Source of the DNA: Gambelia wislizenii
Lineage: Eukaryota; Chordata; Lepidosauria; Squamata; Crotaphytidae
Direction: 5' to 3'
Assembly: GCA_030847615.1 (NCBI GenBank)
Contig: JAUMIR010000004.1
Location: 70,153,001-70,217,000, forward strand
Length of the DNA stretch: 64,000 nt
The notes below the pieces were generated by a model. That model was not told where the DNA came from, did no database searches, and saw only the letters and a program-made list of their open reading frames with translations. The position numbers and the translations under genes were made by a program. Shown in pieces: positions 11,716-23,180 of the stretch; position 1 is the first letter of the stretch; the number at the start of each line of letters is the position of its first letter.

Positions 11716-13014
11716 GTAAGATACCTGGTCATTTAAACTGAAAATGCTACAAACTGGATATGGGATCCCTGGCTCCTGCATACAAAATGTGCTTTACCAG
11801 TGATCTTCACACTTGCCCTAAGATTCTGCTTCTTGCCCTGAAGTCTTGAGAAGAGGGGGTGTCAGCCCCTGAGACTTGAGATCTGAGAACTCTAATCAAA
11901 GTTGAGAAGCTGGATTCATAAAATGGAATAAAAGCACCATTGTTTGTATCTTCAAAATAGGTTGGATATGTCTCTGCTAGCACTGGTTTAATTAACCTTA
12001 CCTAAGTGCACAGAGACCAGAAAATGTCTAAAGTCTATCAAAACATCTCTTATTAAAATACAGTACAGCATTTCACCTGCTTTGTCCATCCATGAGCAGT
12101 TCAAAGATTAGGTCAGGCTGATTGTAGCAGACATAGTTCACACATTGCAACACTGTTAACAGTGAAACTAGGTAACTGTACAAGATGCAAAGGCATGTGA
12201 TAGGTCTCTGGTTTCATCTTCAAAAAGGCACAGGAGGCAGAGGTCAAGAATGCAGTCTCTTGAGAGCACAGCTTGAATCCTGAAGACTTGATGTCCCATG
12301 AGACACATATAAATCCCCAAAGCAGCTTTTCATTCTTCCCAGCCTTTTGCAAAGGTACTAGGCACATTTCCAGAATCAATAAAATGTTAGCCAGAGAAGC
12401 AGGTTTCCTTGGTTGACTAAGTGCTGATAAGCTTGTAAATGTTGTGCAATAATCTCAGCTCTATTTACAAGCAAACATTCTACCTCTTCTGCGTTTTGAG
12501 TCACAGGGTGCATTTTCTCAAGATGAGCATAAATGATTTGCCCATTGAATACAGAGGCCTGTGATTGACCTTTTGAAACTATCAACCAAGGTTGACCCTA
12601 ACATTACACAGAATGAGGTAGCTGTATTAAACAGCTGGGGATTTGGGGTGATGGATGGACAACCAATATTACTTATCTAACTTGTTATTACTGTTTTGTT
12701 TTGGGATTGTTTTTCTTTTTTAACTCAAGGACTGGTAAAGGTACTTAATGGGATTTTCTGCCTCAGGTACTAAAATAACTTGGCTAGCTTTGGGTATAGT
12801 GCACCTTTGGATTGGTGAGGAGGGCCATTTGGTACTCTACCTCATGGAACAAAATCTCTTGGGTCAACCATGTCTCCTCCATAGGAGGAGTTTTGAGTGT
12901 TCTCTATCCATGACTAAAATTTCATCTTCATTGAGATGAACCCTCCTGGAGTGTTCCATTGTAAGTCTGGAGACATATGGAGAGGCAGCTTGGATCTCAG
13001 GAGGCAGCTGTTCC
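11716..13014. other. Unassigned intergenic DNA
   Basis: No frame with recognisable similarity and no inverted-repeat element that I can delimit. Confidence 0.3.
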
Positions 13015-13205
13015 ACAGAATCTCTTCCACTCTACACAATGATCGCACTTTCATACCCCTGAAACTGCAGTGGCTCCATGCTGTGGAATCCTGGGATTCA
13101 AAGTTTTCTGAGGTATTTAGAGTTCTGAGCCAAGAAGTGCTAATGCCTCACCAAACTGTAAATCCTGGGATTCCATAACATGCACATGACAATTATGGTG
13201 GCACC
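13015..13205. repeat. Palindromic hAT-like miniature element, degenerate
   Basis: Inverted arms TGTGGAATCCTGGGATTCAA and AAATCCTGGGATTCCATAAC flank a centre with TTCTGAGCCAAGAAGTGCTA. Same family as 38150-38378 and 62326-62545. The hAT assignment is inferred from the general layout only. Confidence 0.55.
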
Positions 13206-14224
13206 AAAATATAGTAGTAACTTGGAGGTATAATGAGAAGATGACTCTTCACAATGCTGCTGCCTGATCTACCTTAAGTGTGGTTGGCAAACATCCCCAC
13301 CTAGAAGGTACAACAAAGACGTTTAAAACAACCAGCCAACCAAAGGTCATGGGAGATGCCAGTGCTGTGTATCCAGCTGTAGCATGATTGTTAGATGCTT
13401 CACCACCATCATCACCAATTTCTACCAGCCAATAAATGTTTGTGTTGGAGTTGCAGCAGGTAAAAGGTGGCCTTGGGGAGGGAGCATCATCATCTTGTGA
13501 GGTCGGTAAAGAATTCTGACCTCTGCAACAATCAAAAACATGACTTATGCAGATGTAAGTTGGATTTATGCCTGCATAAATTAATAACAGAATGCCAGAC
13601 AAGGAGCTAATAGGCATTTCAACAAATACTACCTATTTTTAGTCATTATGGAAGCAACCAGATAAAAGAATTGTCATTCTCCAGAGAATTGTTTGAAGAT
13701 AGGACATTATGTTTTCTTATTGGCAATCCAAATGATGTACTCTTTTATGCATTGTTTATTCATCCTCAGTTTCCAATATCAACAGTGGGTTTTTTCATAT
13801 TGCAATAAACCCAACAATTTAAAAGAGAATTGGTTGATACAATACCATTTCCTCTGTGTTTTCCCCACCAACAGAGTATTGCTTTCACGGAAGGGGCTTG
13901 TCTTGTTGTCATGTTTGGTGATAAGAATACTGTGTCTTCCTAATTTGCTGACCTTCCATCTTTACCCCTTTTGGCATAATATTTTCTATGGTGTTATAAC
14001 AACAGTCAACACTTAATACCTGGTGTGCATGAACAGTATAGTCTCTATACTTCAAATTCTTCTAGTAGTCAAAGTAGCATATGTTTGCTTAAGGGCCAGG
14101 ATGAGATGGCATAGAGCTAACTTTCAGGTTTTCTGGGCCCTGTTTTAAAAAAAAGTTTTTCAGAATACCACAAAGTAAAATACAGCAGATGCAATACTGC
14201 TTCACCTTGAAACATCTGCATGTA
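13206..14224. other. Unassigned AT-rich DNA
   Basis: Frames of 107-122 codons occur on both strands but show no domain or codon pattern I recognise. Confidence 0.3.
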
Positions 14225-14475
14225 TAGGTTGTGACCCATATCCATGTTCTTGGACTTATTGTGTATTAGTGAAACTGTGGATAATAGCAACACCTATTAA
14301 AATAAAGGACTTTCTGTAGCAACATACCAGAGAGTTGCATTGGAGGAACTAACGATTCCTAGAGAGGACACATCTCTAGGCATTTTCCAGTGCAACTCTA
14401 TGATATGTGCCCCCTATTTTGTGTCCCTCAGATAACTAAAACCATGGATATTAGTTCTGCAGATATGGAAGACAA
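14225..14475. mobile_element. Tigger-like miniature element with internal hairpin
   Basis: Weak termini (TGACCCATATCCATGTTCTT; GATATGGAAGACA). The core carries an inverted repeat, AGAGTTGCATTGGAGGAACT and CCTAGAGAGGACA facing TCTCTAGGCATTTTCCAGTG and CAACTCTATGATA. The same core hairpin is present at 38568-38650 and 48057-48124. Confidence 0.6.
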
Positions 14476-14648
14476 CATATGTGTGTCTGTGTGTATTCAA
14501 AGTTTACTGTTAAGATGATTAACCTGAGCTATTTAGAGTACAGTGTAAGCAAAAAAAAGTAAAAAAATAAAATGGAAATTTAAATACATTAGTATGTTTT
14601 ACCAGTACAGTACAGTACAGTATAGTACAGTAACCTGCCTCAATGAAC

Positions 14649-14893
14649 GTTGTTGTTGTTGTGTGCCTTCAAGTCATTTCTGACTTATGGTGACCCTAAG
14701 ATGAACCTATCACTGGGTTTTCTTGGCAGAAATAGTTCAGAGGGGGTTTGTCCCTGCCTTCCTCTAAGGCTGAGAGAGTGTGACTTGGCCAAAGTCACCC
14801 AACGGCTATCTATGGCTAAGAGGGGAGTCATACCTTGGTCTCCCAGTTTCTTAGTCCAATACTCAAACCACTACACTACACTGGCTCTCCCAG
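14649..14893 (-). mobile_element. Sauria SINE, nearly complete
   Basis: Tail GTTGTTGTTGTGTGCCTTCA with AAGTCATTTCTGACTTATGG, body GAGGGGGTTTGTCCCTGCCT, and tRNA-like head (reverse) ATACTCAAACCACTACACTA then CACTGGCTCTCC. The best preserved Sauria SINE of the window. Confidence 0.9.
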
Positions 14894-15292
14894 TGCCATT
14901 AGTTATTAACAATTAAATAATACTTGTAACTTTCAGATATTTTATTTTTGTTTTTTGCCTTTCATCATGGCATGTGAGAATCCTGTTAAAATCAAACAAT
15001 GATGTTGCTTCCCAGAAATCTCTGTATTTATTTACATATTTGAAAAAAGGAAACATTGAGCAATATCTGTTGTCTAATTTTTCCATTAATGAGTTCGTGT
15101 TCACCTCATGATCTCTGTACTTTCAAATTCCTGTAATTTCACTTGCACTTGTGTAGAGAAAAGGAGGAAAAGGCTGGAAGAAAGTAAAAGATTACACGAA
15201 TTCTGTTATGCTGCCTTAACTATCACGGCAGTTGGACAGCCTTCCTAGTCTTGGTCTCTCCATTAAAAATGGAGCTCTTTGGTCATATTTCA

Positions 15293-15815
15293 TTAGTCTG
15301 TCTCTCTCTCTCTGGCTTTTCTTCACAAACGAAGATTCAGGAAGGACTCATCCCGCGCTTTCTGCAAGCGCACTGATGACTAAAAAGGCCAATCTGAGAA
15401 AAACAAGTCTGGTTGCAGAAAGGTTTCCTTGGGTGATGTTTCCGGGTTGTGATTCTTTCTGCATTGTTGTTTCTTTTCAAGACTTGTTCGGTGTGAGTTC
15501 TCAAATAAGGCTGCAGCATTGTGGATAGTGTGTCTCCATGCCTCCCAATGTGAGACCATGGCAGACCATTGTTGGTGATCAATTTGGCCGAGCCTGAGAT
15601 GTTGTTTCAGGGAGTCCTTGTATCACTTTTTTGGAGTGCCCCTCTTACGCTGACCCGTGATGAGTTCACCGTAGAGTACTATTTTTGGGAGGCGATGGTC
15701 CTCCATCCTAGAAACATGCTCTGCCCAGCGCAGCTGTGTTCTCAATATCATGGCCTCAATGCTGGTGATCCCTGCTTGCTCAGTATATGCACAATCCTAA
15801 ATATACACTAGACTG
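15293..15815 (-). mobile_element. RTE-like LINE 3' end with inverted 5' end
   Basis: Starts at the CT-rich tail and GGCTTTTCTTCACAAACGAA. The minus strand encodes the C-terminal part with a cysteine/histidine motif. At 15781 the element switches: GTATATGCACAATCCTAAAT followed by ATACACTAGACT is the reverse complement of the sequence that other copies have further upstream (20128-20168). About 24 bp between the two parts is missing. Confidence 0.8.
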
Positions 15816-17288
15816 ATTAGTCTGTGATAACTTAATAATTCCCTGATTTATTTGAATTACTTTTGGCTAACTTAGAAAATCATGTGGGTACTGAAGGAAG
15901 CACAGCAACTGGGCTACAACTCAGTTTTCTCCATGCTGGTTTCCCCCTATGCTTTATGGAACACAGCAGTTTGGAAATGGGGGGGGGGGAGTTACTCAGC
16001 TTTAAGACTATGAGATTTATTCATGTTTCCAACCACTCTTTTATTGCCACTTTGCTGGCATGGAGACTTTGCTACTTTTCCTTCATCTTTAACTGAGGGA
16101 GGGTGGGAAGGTGGGTATGTAGGGTGCAGAGAGGCCAGAAGACAGAACTAGATTGAGCAAAGTCTGACAATCAGGGAATGGGGAAGGCAGGGTTAGTTTG
16201 AAAAAAGTGGTGACCCTTGTAGATCAGGGATAGCAAGGTAACATGGACAGAAGCGTTTTCCAGAACCAGTGCCCACCTCCCCATCAATCTGAAAAGAAAA
16301 CACAGAATGAAGCAGTGGGGTTTCTCACCAGAACTACTTCAGTGTTCGTGTCTCAGCAGAACAGTAGAAATAGCACCACCTAAAGTAATTATCTGTCTGG
16401 TCTTCCACTCTGTTCTTAACAGAACTGTGAATTTCATCAACCTCAGTTATTCTTGTATGTTGCTTACATTGGGATATACAAGGAATCTCTTGCCTTGCTG
16501 GGAAGTGTCTTTGTCTCAGGTCAGCCTCTGACTCACTACTGAAACATGTAGGCAGAAATAATAATTGATTTACCTGAATCTGGGGGTTTGTCATGCCAGG
16601 ACACCCATGTATTGAGGTCTTCCAATTAAATTTTTCAGTTAAAATATGTTTTATGTTTTACAATGACTTGGCTTAAGATGCTCCTGTGCCTCTAAACACT
16701 GAAAATATTTTCAGTTTATTGCAGATGTTTGCAAACTTCGTATGCAGAGGCTTCCAGATACAATCCTCAGTATGTCTGTTTAGAAAGCTATTTAGTAGTT
16801 TTTATTGAGGAAAACTGTTCCATGGAACCCAGGACTATCATGGCCAGCCAAAGTCTGCCAGTGTTACTTAAACTGTGGGCAGGCCTCAGACCACTTTTAG
16901 GTGAGCCTCCATGCTACAACCCACACAGTACTTCCTTTCATGACTACCTCATTGCACAGACCCAATGCAGCCTTTTGGAGAGATGCTGAAGCATTTGTCC
17001 CCATGTGTGCAATATGTAGTAAGCCCATGTATGAATGGAATCTGATTAGAGAGAAAAGCGGTAGTATGCAAGGGCAGAGTAAAGGAAAAGAAAGATATAT
17101 CTTATGGGAAGCATGGCTAGCCAAGTGTGAGGGATATTAGATAATTGTTAATTGCATGAAATGTTTTTTCTGTTTTAAACATGTATTTGCTAAACCACTT
17201 GAAAGGCAGTATAAACATATCTCATGTGAAGAAATGGACAAAGATTGAGGGAGAAGAAAAGGGGAAATGTAAAGGAGCTGCACCAGCA
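15816..17288. other. Unassigned DNA
   Basis: Contains a G run at about 15979-15990 and unremarkable frames. No element or exon that I can support. Confidence 0.3.
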
Positions 17289-17505
17289 TCTTGTTGTTGT
17301 GTGCCTTCAAGTCATTTCCAACTTACAGTGACCCTGAGGTGAACCTATCGTGGGATTTTTTTGGCAGAGGGGGCTTGCCTTTGCCTTCCTCTGAGGCTGG
17401 GAGAGTATGACTTTCCCAAGATTTCTATGGCTGTGAAGGTATTCAAACCCTGTTCTCCCGAGTCATAGTCCAACACTCAAACCACTATGCGATGCTGGCT
17501 CTCGC
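17289..17505 (-). mobile_element. Sauria SINE
   Basis: Tail TTGTTGTTGTGTGCCTTCAA, body GGGGGCTTGCCTTTGCCTTC, and head (reverse) CCAACACTCAAACCACTATG then CGATGCTGGCTCTCG. Small deletions occur in the body. Confidence 0.88.
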
Positions 17506-17584
17506 ACCAACTTACTACACGGTATTATCACTAGTAGGATGGGTTGAAGGTTTTGTTTATCATAAGGGGATGTACCTAAGGGAT

Positions 17585-17695
17585 GGGTGATACATTGTTC
17601 TCACACAATAAGGATACAGTCCTAAACACAATTACTAGGCCTTAGTAAGTGTGTTTAGGAGTGGAGCCTTATTGTGTGGGAACAATGTATCACCC
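17585..17695. repeat. Inverted repeat with 45-bp arms and a third partial copy
   Basis: Arm 17585-17629 (GGGTGATACATTGTTCTCAC..) is the reverse complement of 17651-17695 at about 41 of 45 positions, with a 21-bp spacer. Part of the right arm (CTTATTGTGTGGGAACAATG) is repeated directly at about 17729-17750. No frame or known element explains it. Confidence 0.75.
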
Positions 17696-17783
17696 ATTTA
17701 GGTGACGTATACAGTTTAGGACTGTAATCTTATTGTGTGGGAACAATGTAGGGAGTAAGACCCATTGAATATGGTGGAATGTA

Positions 17784-18573
17784 CGGTCAGCCTTCCGTAT
17801 TCACAGATTCTGGACTTTATCAAACACGGCAAACACGGCATCATAGCGACACCTAATGAACGTAACCAATACCACACAACGTTGTTCTCTCGCAATTATG
17901 TGCTGTAAATAAGGTGTTCGTTTTTATTGATGGGCCAAGTCATCAATGGTGTTTTGTTTGTTTGTTTGTTTGTTTTTGCCATGACTGCAAGTGTGTGAAA
18001 CAGCACCCCATTCTGCTGGTGCGATTACAGCATCAATGGGTGATCCGTGCCAGAACACTTCCAGGTGCGAATATGAAAACTAGCCATGGGACACTCTTTT
18101 TATGAACCTCCCCATGTTGCAAGCAAGTTTTTAAGTGTGTTTCAGTGCTTGTGTGTTTGTTTTGTTTGTTAATTTAGCTGCTTTTTTTTACTTTTAAGTG
18201 CCCTCATGTCTTCTTGCGAGAACCGCCAAGATCACACTCAGCAGCGAACGCAGAAGTACGAGGCTGCTTTTTCACGTGATCATGGCAATGATTGATATAA
18301 AGAGTTCTTTTGCCAGCACAAAAATGCTGTAAAATATAGTGCCAGAAGAACATTTTCAGAGGCTTGTCTGTGTATCTATGGATTCAACCATCCACACCTT
18401 GAAAATATTCCAGGAAAAAAAAAAAATCCAGCAAGTAAACCTCGATTTTACATTTTATATAAGGGTCACCATTTTACTATGACATTGTATATAATGGGAC
18501 TTCAGCATCCATGGATTTTGGTATCCACGGGGGATCCTGGAACCAAACCCCAGTGAATACCAAAGGTCCACTG
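17784..18573. mobile_element. Tigger-like element split by another element
   Basis: Left end CGGTCAGCCTTCCGTATTCA is at 17784, right after TA at 17782-17783. The right part runs from GATTCAACCATCCACACCTT through GGTATCCACGGGGGATCCTG to GGTCCACTG at 18573. Between them lies a Harbinger-like element (17812-18370). The segments GTATTCACAGATTC and GTATCTATGGATTC on either side of the insert are similar, so two separate Tigger copies cannot be excluded. Confidence 0.6.
17812..18370 (+). mobile_element. Harbinger-like element of the GGACTTTATC family
   Basis: Starts GGACTTTATCAAACACGGCA. The interior matches the elements at 61297-61882 and 37529-38126 (GGCATCATAGCGACACC, ACTCTTTTTATGAACCTCCC). It ends GAGGCTTGTCTG, where the related copy has GGGGCTCGTCTGATAAAG. 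Contains a (TTTG)n run at about 17954-17977. No transposase. Confidence 0.6.
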
Positions 18574-18855
18574 TCTCTCTCTCTCTCTCTGGCTTTTCTT
18601 TGCAAACGAAGAGTCAGGAAGGACTCATCCCACGCTTTCTGCAAGCACATTGATAACTAAAAAGGCCAATCCGAGATAAACAAATCCGGTTGCAGAAAGC
18701 ACAGTAGAAGGTCTCCTTGGGTGATGTTTCTGGGTTGTGATTCTTTCTGAGTTGTTGTTTCTCTTCAAGACTTGTTTGGCGTGAGTTCTCAAATAAAGCT
18801 CCAGCATTGGGGATAGTGCGTCTCCATGCCTCCCAATGTGAGGCCAGGGTGGAAC
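18574..18855 (-). mobile_element. RTE-like LINE, 3' part, interrupted by CR1
   Basis: CT run and GGCTTTTCTTTGCAAACGAA mark its 3' end. Minus frames encode the C-terminal segment with FYCAFCNRICLSRIGLFSYQ and then CACRKR: a C-x2-C..H/Y-x3-C motif (the H is Y here). At 18855 the sequence breaks and CR1 begins. It resumes at 19893. Confidence 0.82.
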
Positions 18856-19892
18856 ATAGAATCATAGAATCATAGAATTGCAGAGTTGGAAGAGACCACA
18901 AGGGCCATCCAGTCCAACCCCCTGCCATGCAGGAAATCACGATCAAAGCATCCCCAACAGATGGCCATCCAGCCTCTGTTTAAAGACCTCCAAGGAAGGA
19001 GACCCCCACCATGCTCCAAGGGAGCGCTTTCCACTGCCAAACAGCCCTTACTGTCAAAAAGTTCCTCCTAATGTTGAGGTGAAATCTCTGTTCCTGGAGC
19101 TTGCATCCATTGCTCCGTGTTCCAATCTCTGGAGCAGCAGAAAACAAGCTTGTTCCATCCTCAACGTGACACCCCTTCAAATACTTAAACAGGGCTATCA
19201 TATCGCCTCTTAACTGTCTTTCTTCCAGGCTAAACATACCCAGCTCCCTAAGTCTCTCCTCATAAGGCATGGTTTCCAGACCTTTCACCATTTTAGTCGC
19301 CCTCCTCTGGACATGCTCCAATTTGTCAATATCCTTTCTGAATTGTGGTGCCCAGAACTGGACACAGTATTCTAGGTGAGGTCTGACCAAGGCAGAATAG
19401 AGCGGCACTATTACTTCCCTTGATCTGGACACTATACTTCTATTGATGCAGCCCAAAATTGCATTGGCCTTTTTAGCTGCCGCATCACACTGTTGACTCC
19501 TGTTCAACTTGTGGTCTACTAGGACTCCTAGATCCCTTTTGCACATAGTCTCGTTCAGCGAGGTCTCCCCCATCCTATATCTATGCATTTCATTTTTTTG
19601 CCCTAAGTGCAGTACCTTACATTTCTCCGTATTGAATTTCATTTTGTTAGCTTTGGCCCAGCTCTCCAGTTTATCTAGGTCATCTTGCATTTTGATCCTG
19701 TCCTCCAGGGTATTAGCTACTCCTCCTAATTTGGTGTCATCTGCAAATTTGATAAGCATGCCCCTAATTCCCTCATCCAAGTCGTTGATAAAGATGTTGA
19801 ATAGCACTGGGCCCAGGACAGAACCCTGTGGCACCCCACTGGTCACATCATTCCAAGATGAAGAGGAGCCATTGCTGAGCACGCTTTGAGCA
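18856..19892 (-). mobile_element. CR1 LINE, 5'-truncated, with open reverse-transcriptase frame
   Basis: The minus-strand frame 19882-18980 encodes 300 codons of uninterrupted CR1 reverse transcriptase. It starts in GVPQGSVLGPVLFNIFINDL, has the catalytic FADD at 19736-19747 (FADDTKLGG), and continues through [24 protein letters not shown] and [14 protein letters not shown] to the C-terminal QRFHLNIRRNFLTVRAV. The 3' end carries the CR1-type octamer repeat ATTCTATG (reverse, ATAGAATC repeats at 18856-18880). No endonuclease domain is left, so it cannot move on its own. It is inserted into the RTE-like copy with at most a 2-bp (AC) duplication. Confidence 0.93.
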
Positions 19893-20428
19893 CCATTTTG
19901 GTGATCAGTTTGGCCGAGCCTGAGATGTTGTTTCAGGGAGTCCTTGTATCACTTTTTTGGAGCACCCCTCTTACGCTGACCCATGGCGAATTCACTGTAG
20001 AGTACTATTTTTGGGAGACGATGGTCCTCCATCCTAGAAATGTGCCCTGCCCAGTGCAGCTGTGTTCTCAGTATCATGGCCTCAATGCCGGTGATCCCTG
20101 CTTGCTCAAGAACAGCAACATTCGTCACATAGTCAGTCCAGTGTATATTTAGGATTGTGCATATACAGTGCTGATGAAAGCGTTCGAGGAGTCATAAGTG
20201 GTGCCGATAGGTGACCCATGGTCCTCATAAAGGAGAATAGACAACACAGTGGCTCTATACACACTGATTTTTGTGCTTTGCCTCAGGTGTTTATTACTCC
20301 AGACTCTTTTGTAAAGTCTTCCAAATGCGCTATATGCCTTTGCTGATCTGTGATCGATCTCTTTGTCAATCTTGGCATCTGAGGAGATGATGCTTCCCAG
20401 GTAGGTGAATTGCTGAATGGACTGTACT
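19893..20428 (-). mobile_element. RTE-like LINE, 5' continuation after the CR1 insertion
   Basis: Resumes at ATTTTGGTGATCAGTTTGGC, which in the uninterrupted copies (27890, 34000) follows the break at 18855 directly. Continues to GATGATGCTTCCCAGGTAGG and stops at GGACTGT, 5'-truncated relative to 27612-28680. Confidence 0.82.
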
Positions 20429-21135
20429 TCTGAGTAAACTAGTTTAGAATAGTACTGAAAGACAGAGAAGATAAAGGAATGCTTTTAAAGACTTTTTTGA
20501 GCACAGAAAAAAATGCCTCAGAGATTATTAATGAATGGTTTGAAATCTGAACCATGAACTATTTCCCCCAGGGCAAGGCCAAATCTGTGATGTAATCCAA
20601 TTACAAAGTCTAGCCAGTGGAGACTGACTTTCTTCTTTGAACAAGCTGGGAAGAAACCTTCATGTTAATTTGACTTCTGTGTTTCACCAAACCCTGATGC
20701 TCATAGCAGACCCAGTAAGATAACACTTTTAATCAGGAATTCATATTTAAATCTGTATGATTTTGTTTTGTTTTGTTCAGGTCACTGAAACACGACCACA
20801 CAGGTCCCCTTACAAATATAAGGAACATACTGGAGCTGGGTATCTATACAGTGTGCTGTAGGGAATCAAATGGCAAATTGGAAGCAGCAGTTATTTCTGA
20901 ATGCATTTTGAAAATTGCTTGAAAAGAGAAACTGTGTTACCAAGAAACAGGACAAACTAGGGTTTGGGGGAAATGTGATCTGGTGACCTGGGTGTTTGCT
21001 CAGTTTGCTATCCAGGTGCTAGGTGCTGATGGGCAACTTCAAAGCCTCTGTTTTCCCTTCTTACAGTTCTTTATCTTTAAACCAGACTTAAGGCTTATCG
21101 ACATGGGCAATACACCCCATACTGCCCCTGTCTTA
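20429..21135. other. Unassigned DNA
   Basis: Nothing recognisable apart from a short TTTTG run near 20760. The last bases (TTA, 21133-21135) are the target duplication of the next element. Confidence 0.35.
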
Positions 21136-21761
21136 GGACATTATCAGATGGGGCCAAAATGACCTGTTCCTGCCCCACCACCTCCTATCCTGTTCCTGCC
21201 GTGGAATGGAGGCAAATGTTTGCACACTTACCTCCATTCTGCTGCAGAAACAGGCTCCCTCCCTCCTTTCTGGCCGGCTGTAAATGCAGCCATCGTAAGG
21301 CTGCCTTTACGACTGGCCAGCTGAAATCCCGCTCGTTCTCTCATGAGAACGAGCAGGAGGGAAATTCAAAAATAACTCCCCCAGCTGTCAAAGCAAGAAA
21401 AAAAATGCAAAAATAAATTTAAAAAAACCACAAGTAATCCGGGGAGGGGGGGAAGGGTGCCACTTACCTGGATGTCCCGTTCGTGGCCGGAAATGCTTGG
21501 CATGGACCTCCTCCCCCATGCCTGTCATCTTGGAACAGGGATGTGGCGCCTTTTCCCACATCCCTGATTCCATGACAGACACAGAAGAACACGGAAGAGG
21601 TGTTCTACTCACAATGTTTCATTGTGAATAGAATACCCCGGGAGCAGCACTGGGGCAGGACAGGAACAGGATGGAAGGGGTCGACGTTGTCAGAAAGGGA
21701 GCCCCTTTCTCGACCCTGTTCTGTTCCTGCACCACAATATTAGCCCCATCTGATAATCTCC
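21136..21761. mobile_element. Harbinger-like miniature element with TTA target duplication
   Basis: Terminal repeats GGACATTATCAGATGGGGCC and (reverse) GGAGATTATCAGATGGGGCT. Flanked by TTA at 21133-21135 and 21762-21764. 626 bp, GC-rich with CCTGTTCCTGCCCC and CGGGGAGGGGGGGAAGGG, no transposase. TWA-type 3-bp duplication is characteristic of PIF/Harbinger. Confidence 0.8.
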
Positions 21762-22303
21762 TTAGAGGCCTGCAGTCTTGATGACACAGAGCTTTTGCCC
21801 CATTTTGTCCCCGGACAGTCCTCATGAGCCCCAGGGCAAAGACAGGGGGAAGATGGGGTAGGGCCCATTACAGTGTTGTTGTTTTTTTAAATACCAGCTT
21901 TAATGAGTTCTCACTAGCAAAAAATTGATCAGGTCCATGTGACCACAGGAGCCTGTTCTGGCACACTGACCCATTGCTGCAGCTGCCAGTCTGCTGTTGC
22001 TCTTCTGCAGCAGGAAGGAGTCCTACAGCTTGTGACCGCATAGAAGGGGCCTTGGTAACATGTTGCAGGCCAGCTTCCTCGTTTCTGGGAGAGTGAGGGA
22101 GACTGTGGTGGCAGCAGTGACTGCAGCTACAGGCCAGCATGCCCATCTGGACTTCTTCCCGATTTGTGGAGGGAACAGGGAGGAACAGGACTGATCCACA
22201 GACAGGATAAGCTGGTAGGGAGCCAGTGTATCCTGGCCCATGCAGATAATCCATTAGTCTGGGTGGAGAATATGCTTTCAAAAAAAAAAAGACTGCCATC
22301 CGA
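21762..22303. other. Unassigned GC-moderate DNA
   Basis: Frames of up to 143 codons on the minus strand have no recognisable domains. An A run at 22279-22290 precedes the L2 fragment. Confidence 0.3.
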
Positions 22304-22850
22304 TAGCCCTACATGGCTTGGGTCCAACTTATCTCCGGGACCGCCTCCTTCCGTACGACCCTCCCCGCGCACTTTGGTCCTCTGGGAGGAATCTGTTACA
22401 GCCTATGAAAACAAGGCTGTCGGTGACCTCCCAGAGGGCCTTCTCTGCTGCCGCTCCCAGATTATGGAATGGCCTTCCGGACGAGATCCGTCTTATTACC
22501 ACCTTAGACAGCTTTTAAAAAGCTGTCAAGATGGATCTTTTCCGGCAGGCCTTTCCTGAATAACTATCCCGGCCCAAGACTCGGCTGTCCTTTCCTTTTG
22601 AGCTGCCATTGGAATTTTTTTAAAAAAATTATTGTATGTTTTATTTTTTTTTTCTAATTTAATGTATTTTTAATTATTGTATGTTTTTAATCCTTTTTAA
22701 TTTAATATTATTTTAAGGGGTGAGTGGGCTAGGGTACTGCAATTATGGAGTTTTTATATTGTAAGCCACCCCGATTGCATTGCAGAGGGGCGGGACAGAA
22801 ATAATAATAATAATAATAATTATTATTATTATTATTATTATTATTCAAAT
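22304..22850 (+). mobile_element. L2 LINE 3' end, well preserved
   Basis: Encodes MGPTYLRDRLLPYDPPRALW, SSGRNLLQPM, VTSQRAFSAAAPRLWNGLPD and EIRLITTLDSF in one frame at 22318-22518, then DLFRQAFPE in the adjacent frame. 3' UTR with GGGGCGGGACAGAAATAATA and an (AAT)/(ATT) tail at 22799-22844. Close to the copy at 1532-2222. Confidence 0.88.
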
Positions 22851-22960
22851 GGAGGACTGTTTCTCTGTGACATAGACCACATGTCCCCCCCTGCTGTTAA
22901 AAGAGCAATAGACAATAGGTCTAAGATACTCAAATTAGGAACAAGATCTATTGCGTTAAA

Positions 22961-22995
22961 GTGTGTGTGCGTGTGCGCGCACGTGTGTGTGTGGT
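22961..22995. repeat. (GT)n microsatellite
   Basis: Interrupted GT/GC dinucleotide run. Confidence 0.9.
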
Positions 22996-23029
22996 GTATT
23001 TATTTTACATCCTGCCTTTGCTATGATTA

Positions 23030-23180
23030 ATTTTTATTTATTTATTTATTTGATTTATATCCCCTCTTCTCAAAATACTAGGAGCTGATATGTCTTACAT
23101 ATGGTCAGAAACCAGGAACAATTAAAAACAAAATTAACCAAATACCACATTAAAACAACTGAATTTAAAACAGCTAATAA
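23030..23180 (-). repeat. LINE-type 3' tail, reverse orientation
   Basis: TTTATTTATTTATTTGATTT then ATATCCCCTCTTCTC and AACAATTAAAAACAAAATTA, the reverse complement of a LINE 3' UTR with a TAAA-type tail. Similar tails at 34530-34587 and 54555-54640. Confidence 0.5.

Noticed and set aside
14830..14893. Possible tRNA gene
   Set aside because: It is the tRNA-like head of a Sauria SINE, without a cloverleaf or proper B box.
22961..22995. Z-DNA-forming GT/GC run as a regulatory site
   Set aside because: Short and interrupted, with no nearby gene. Treated as an ordinary microsatellite.
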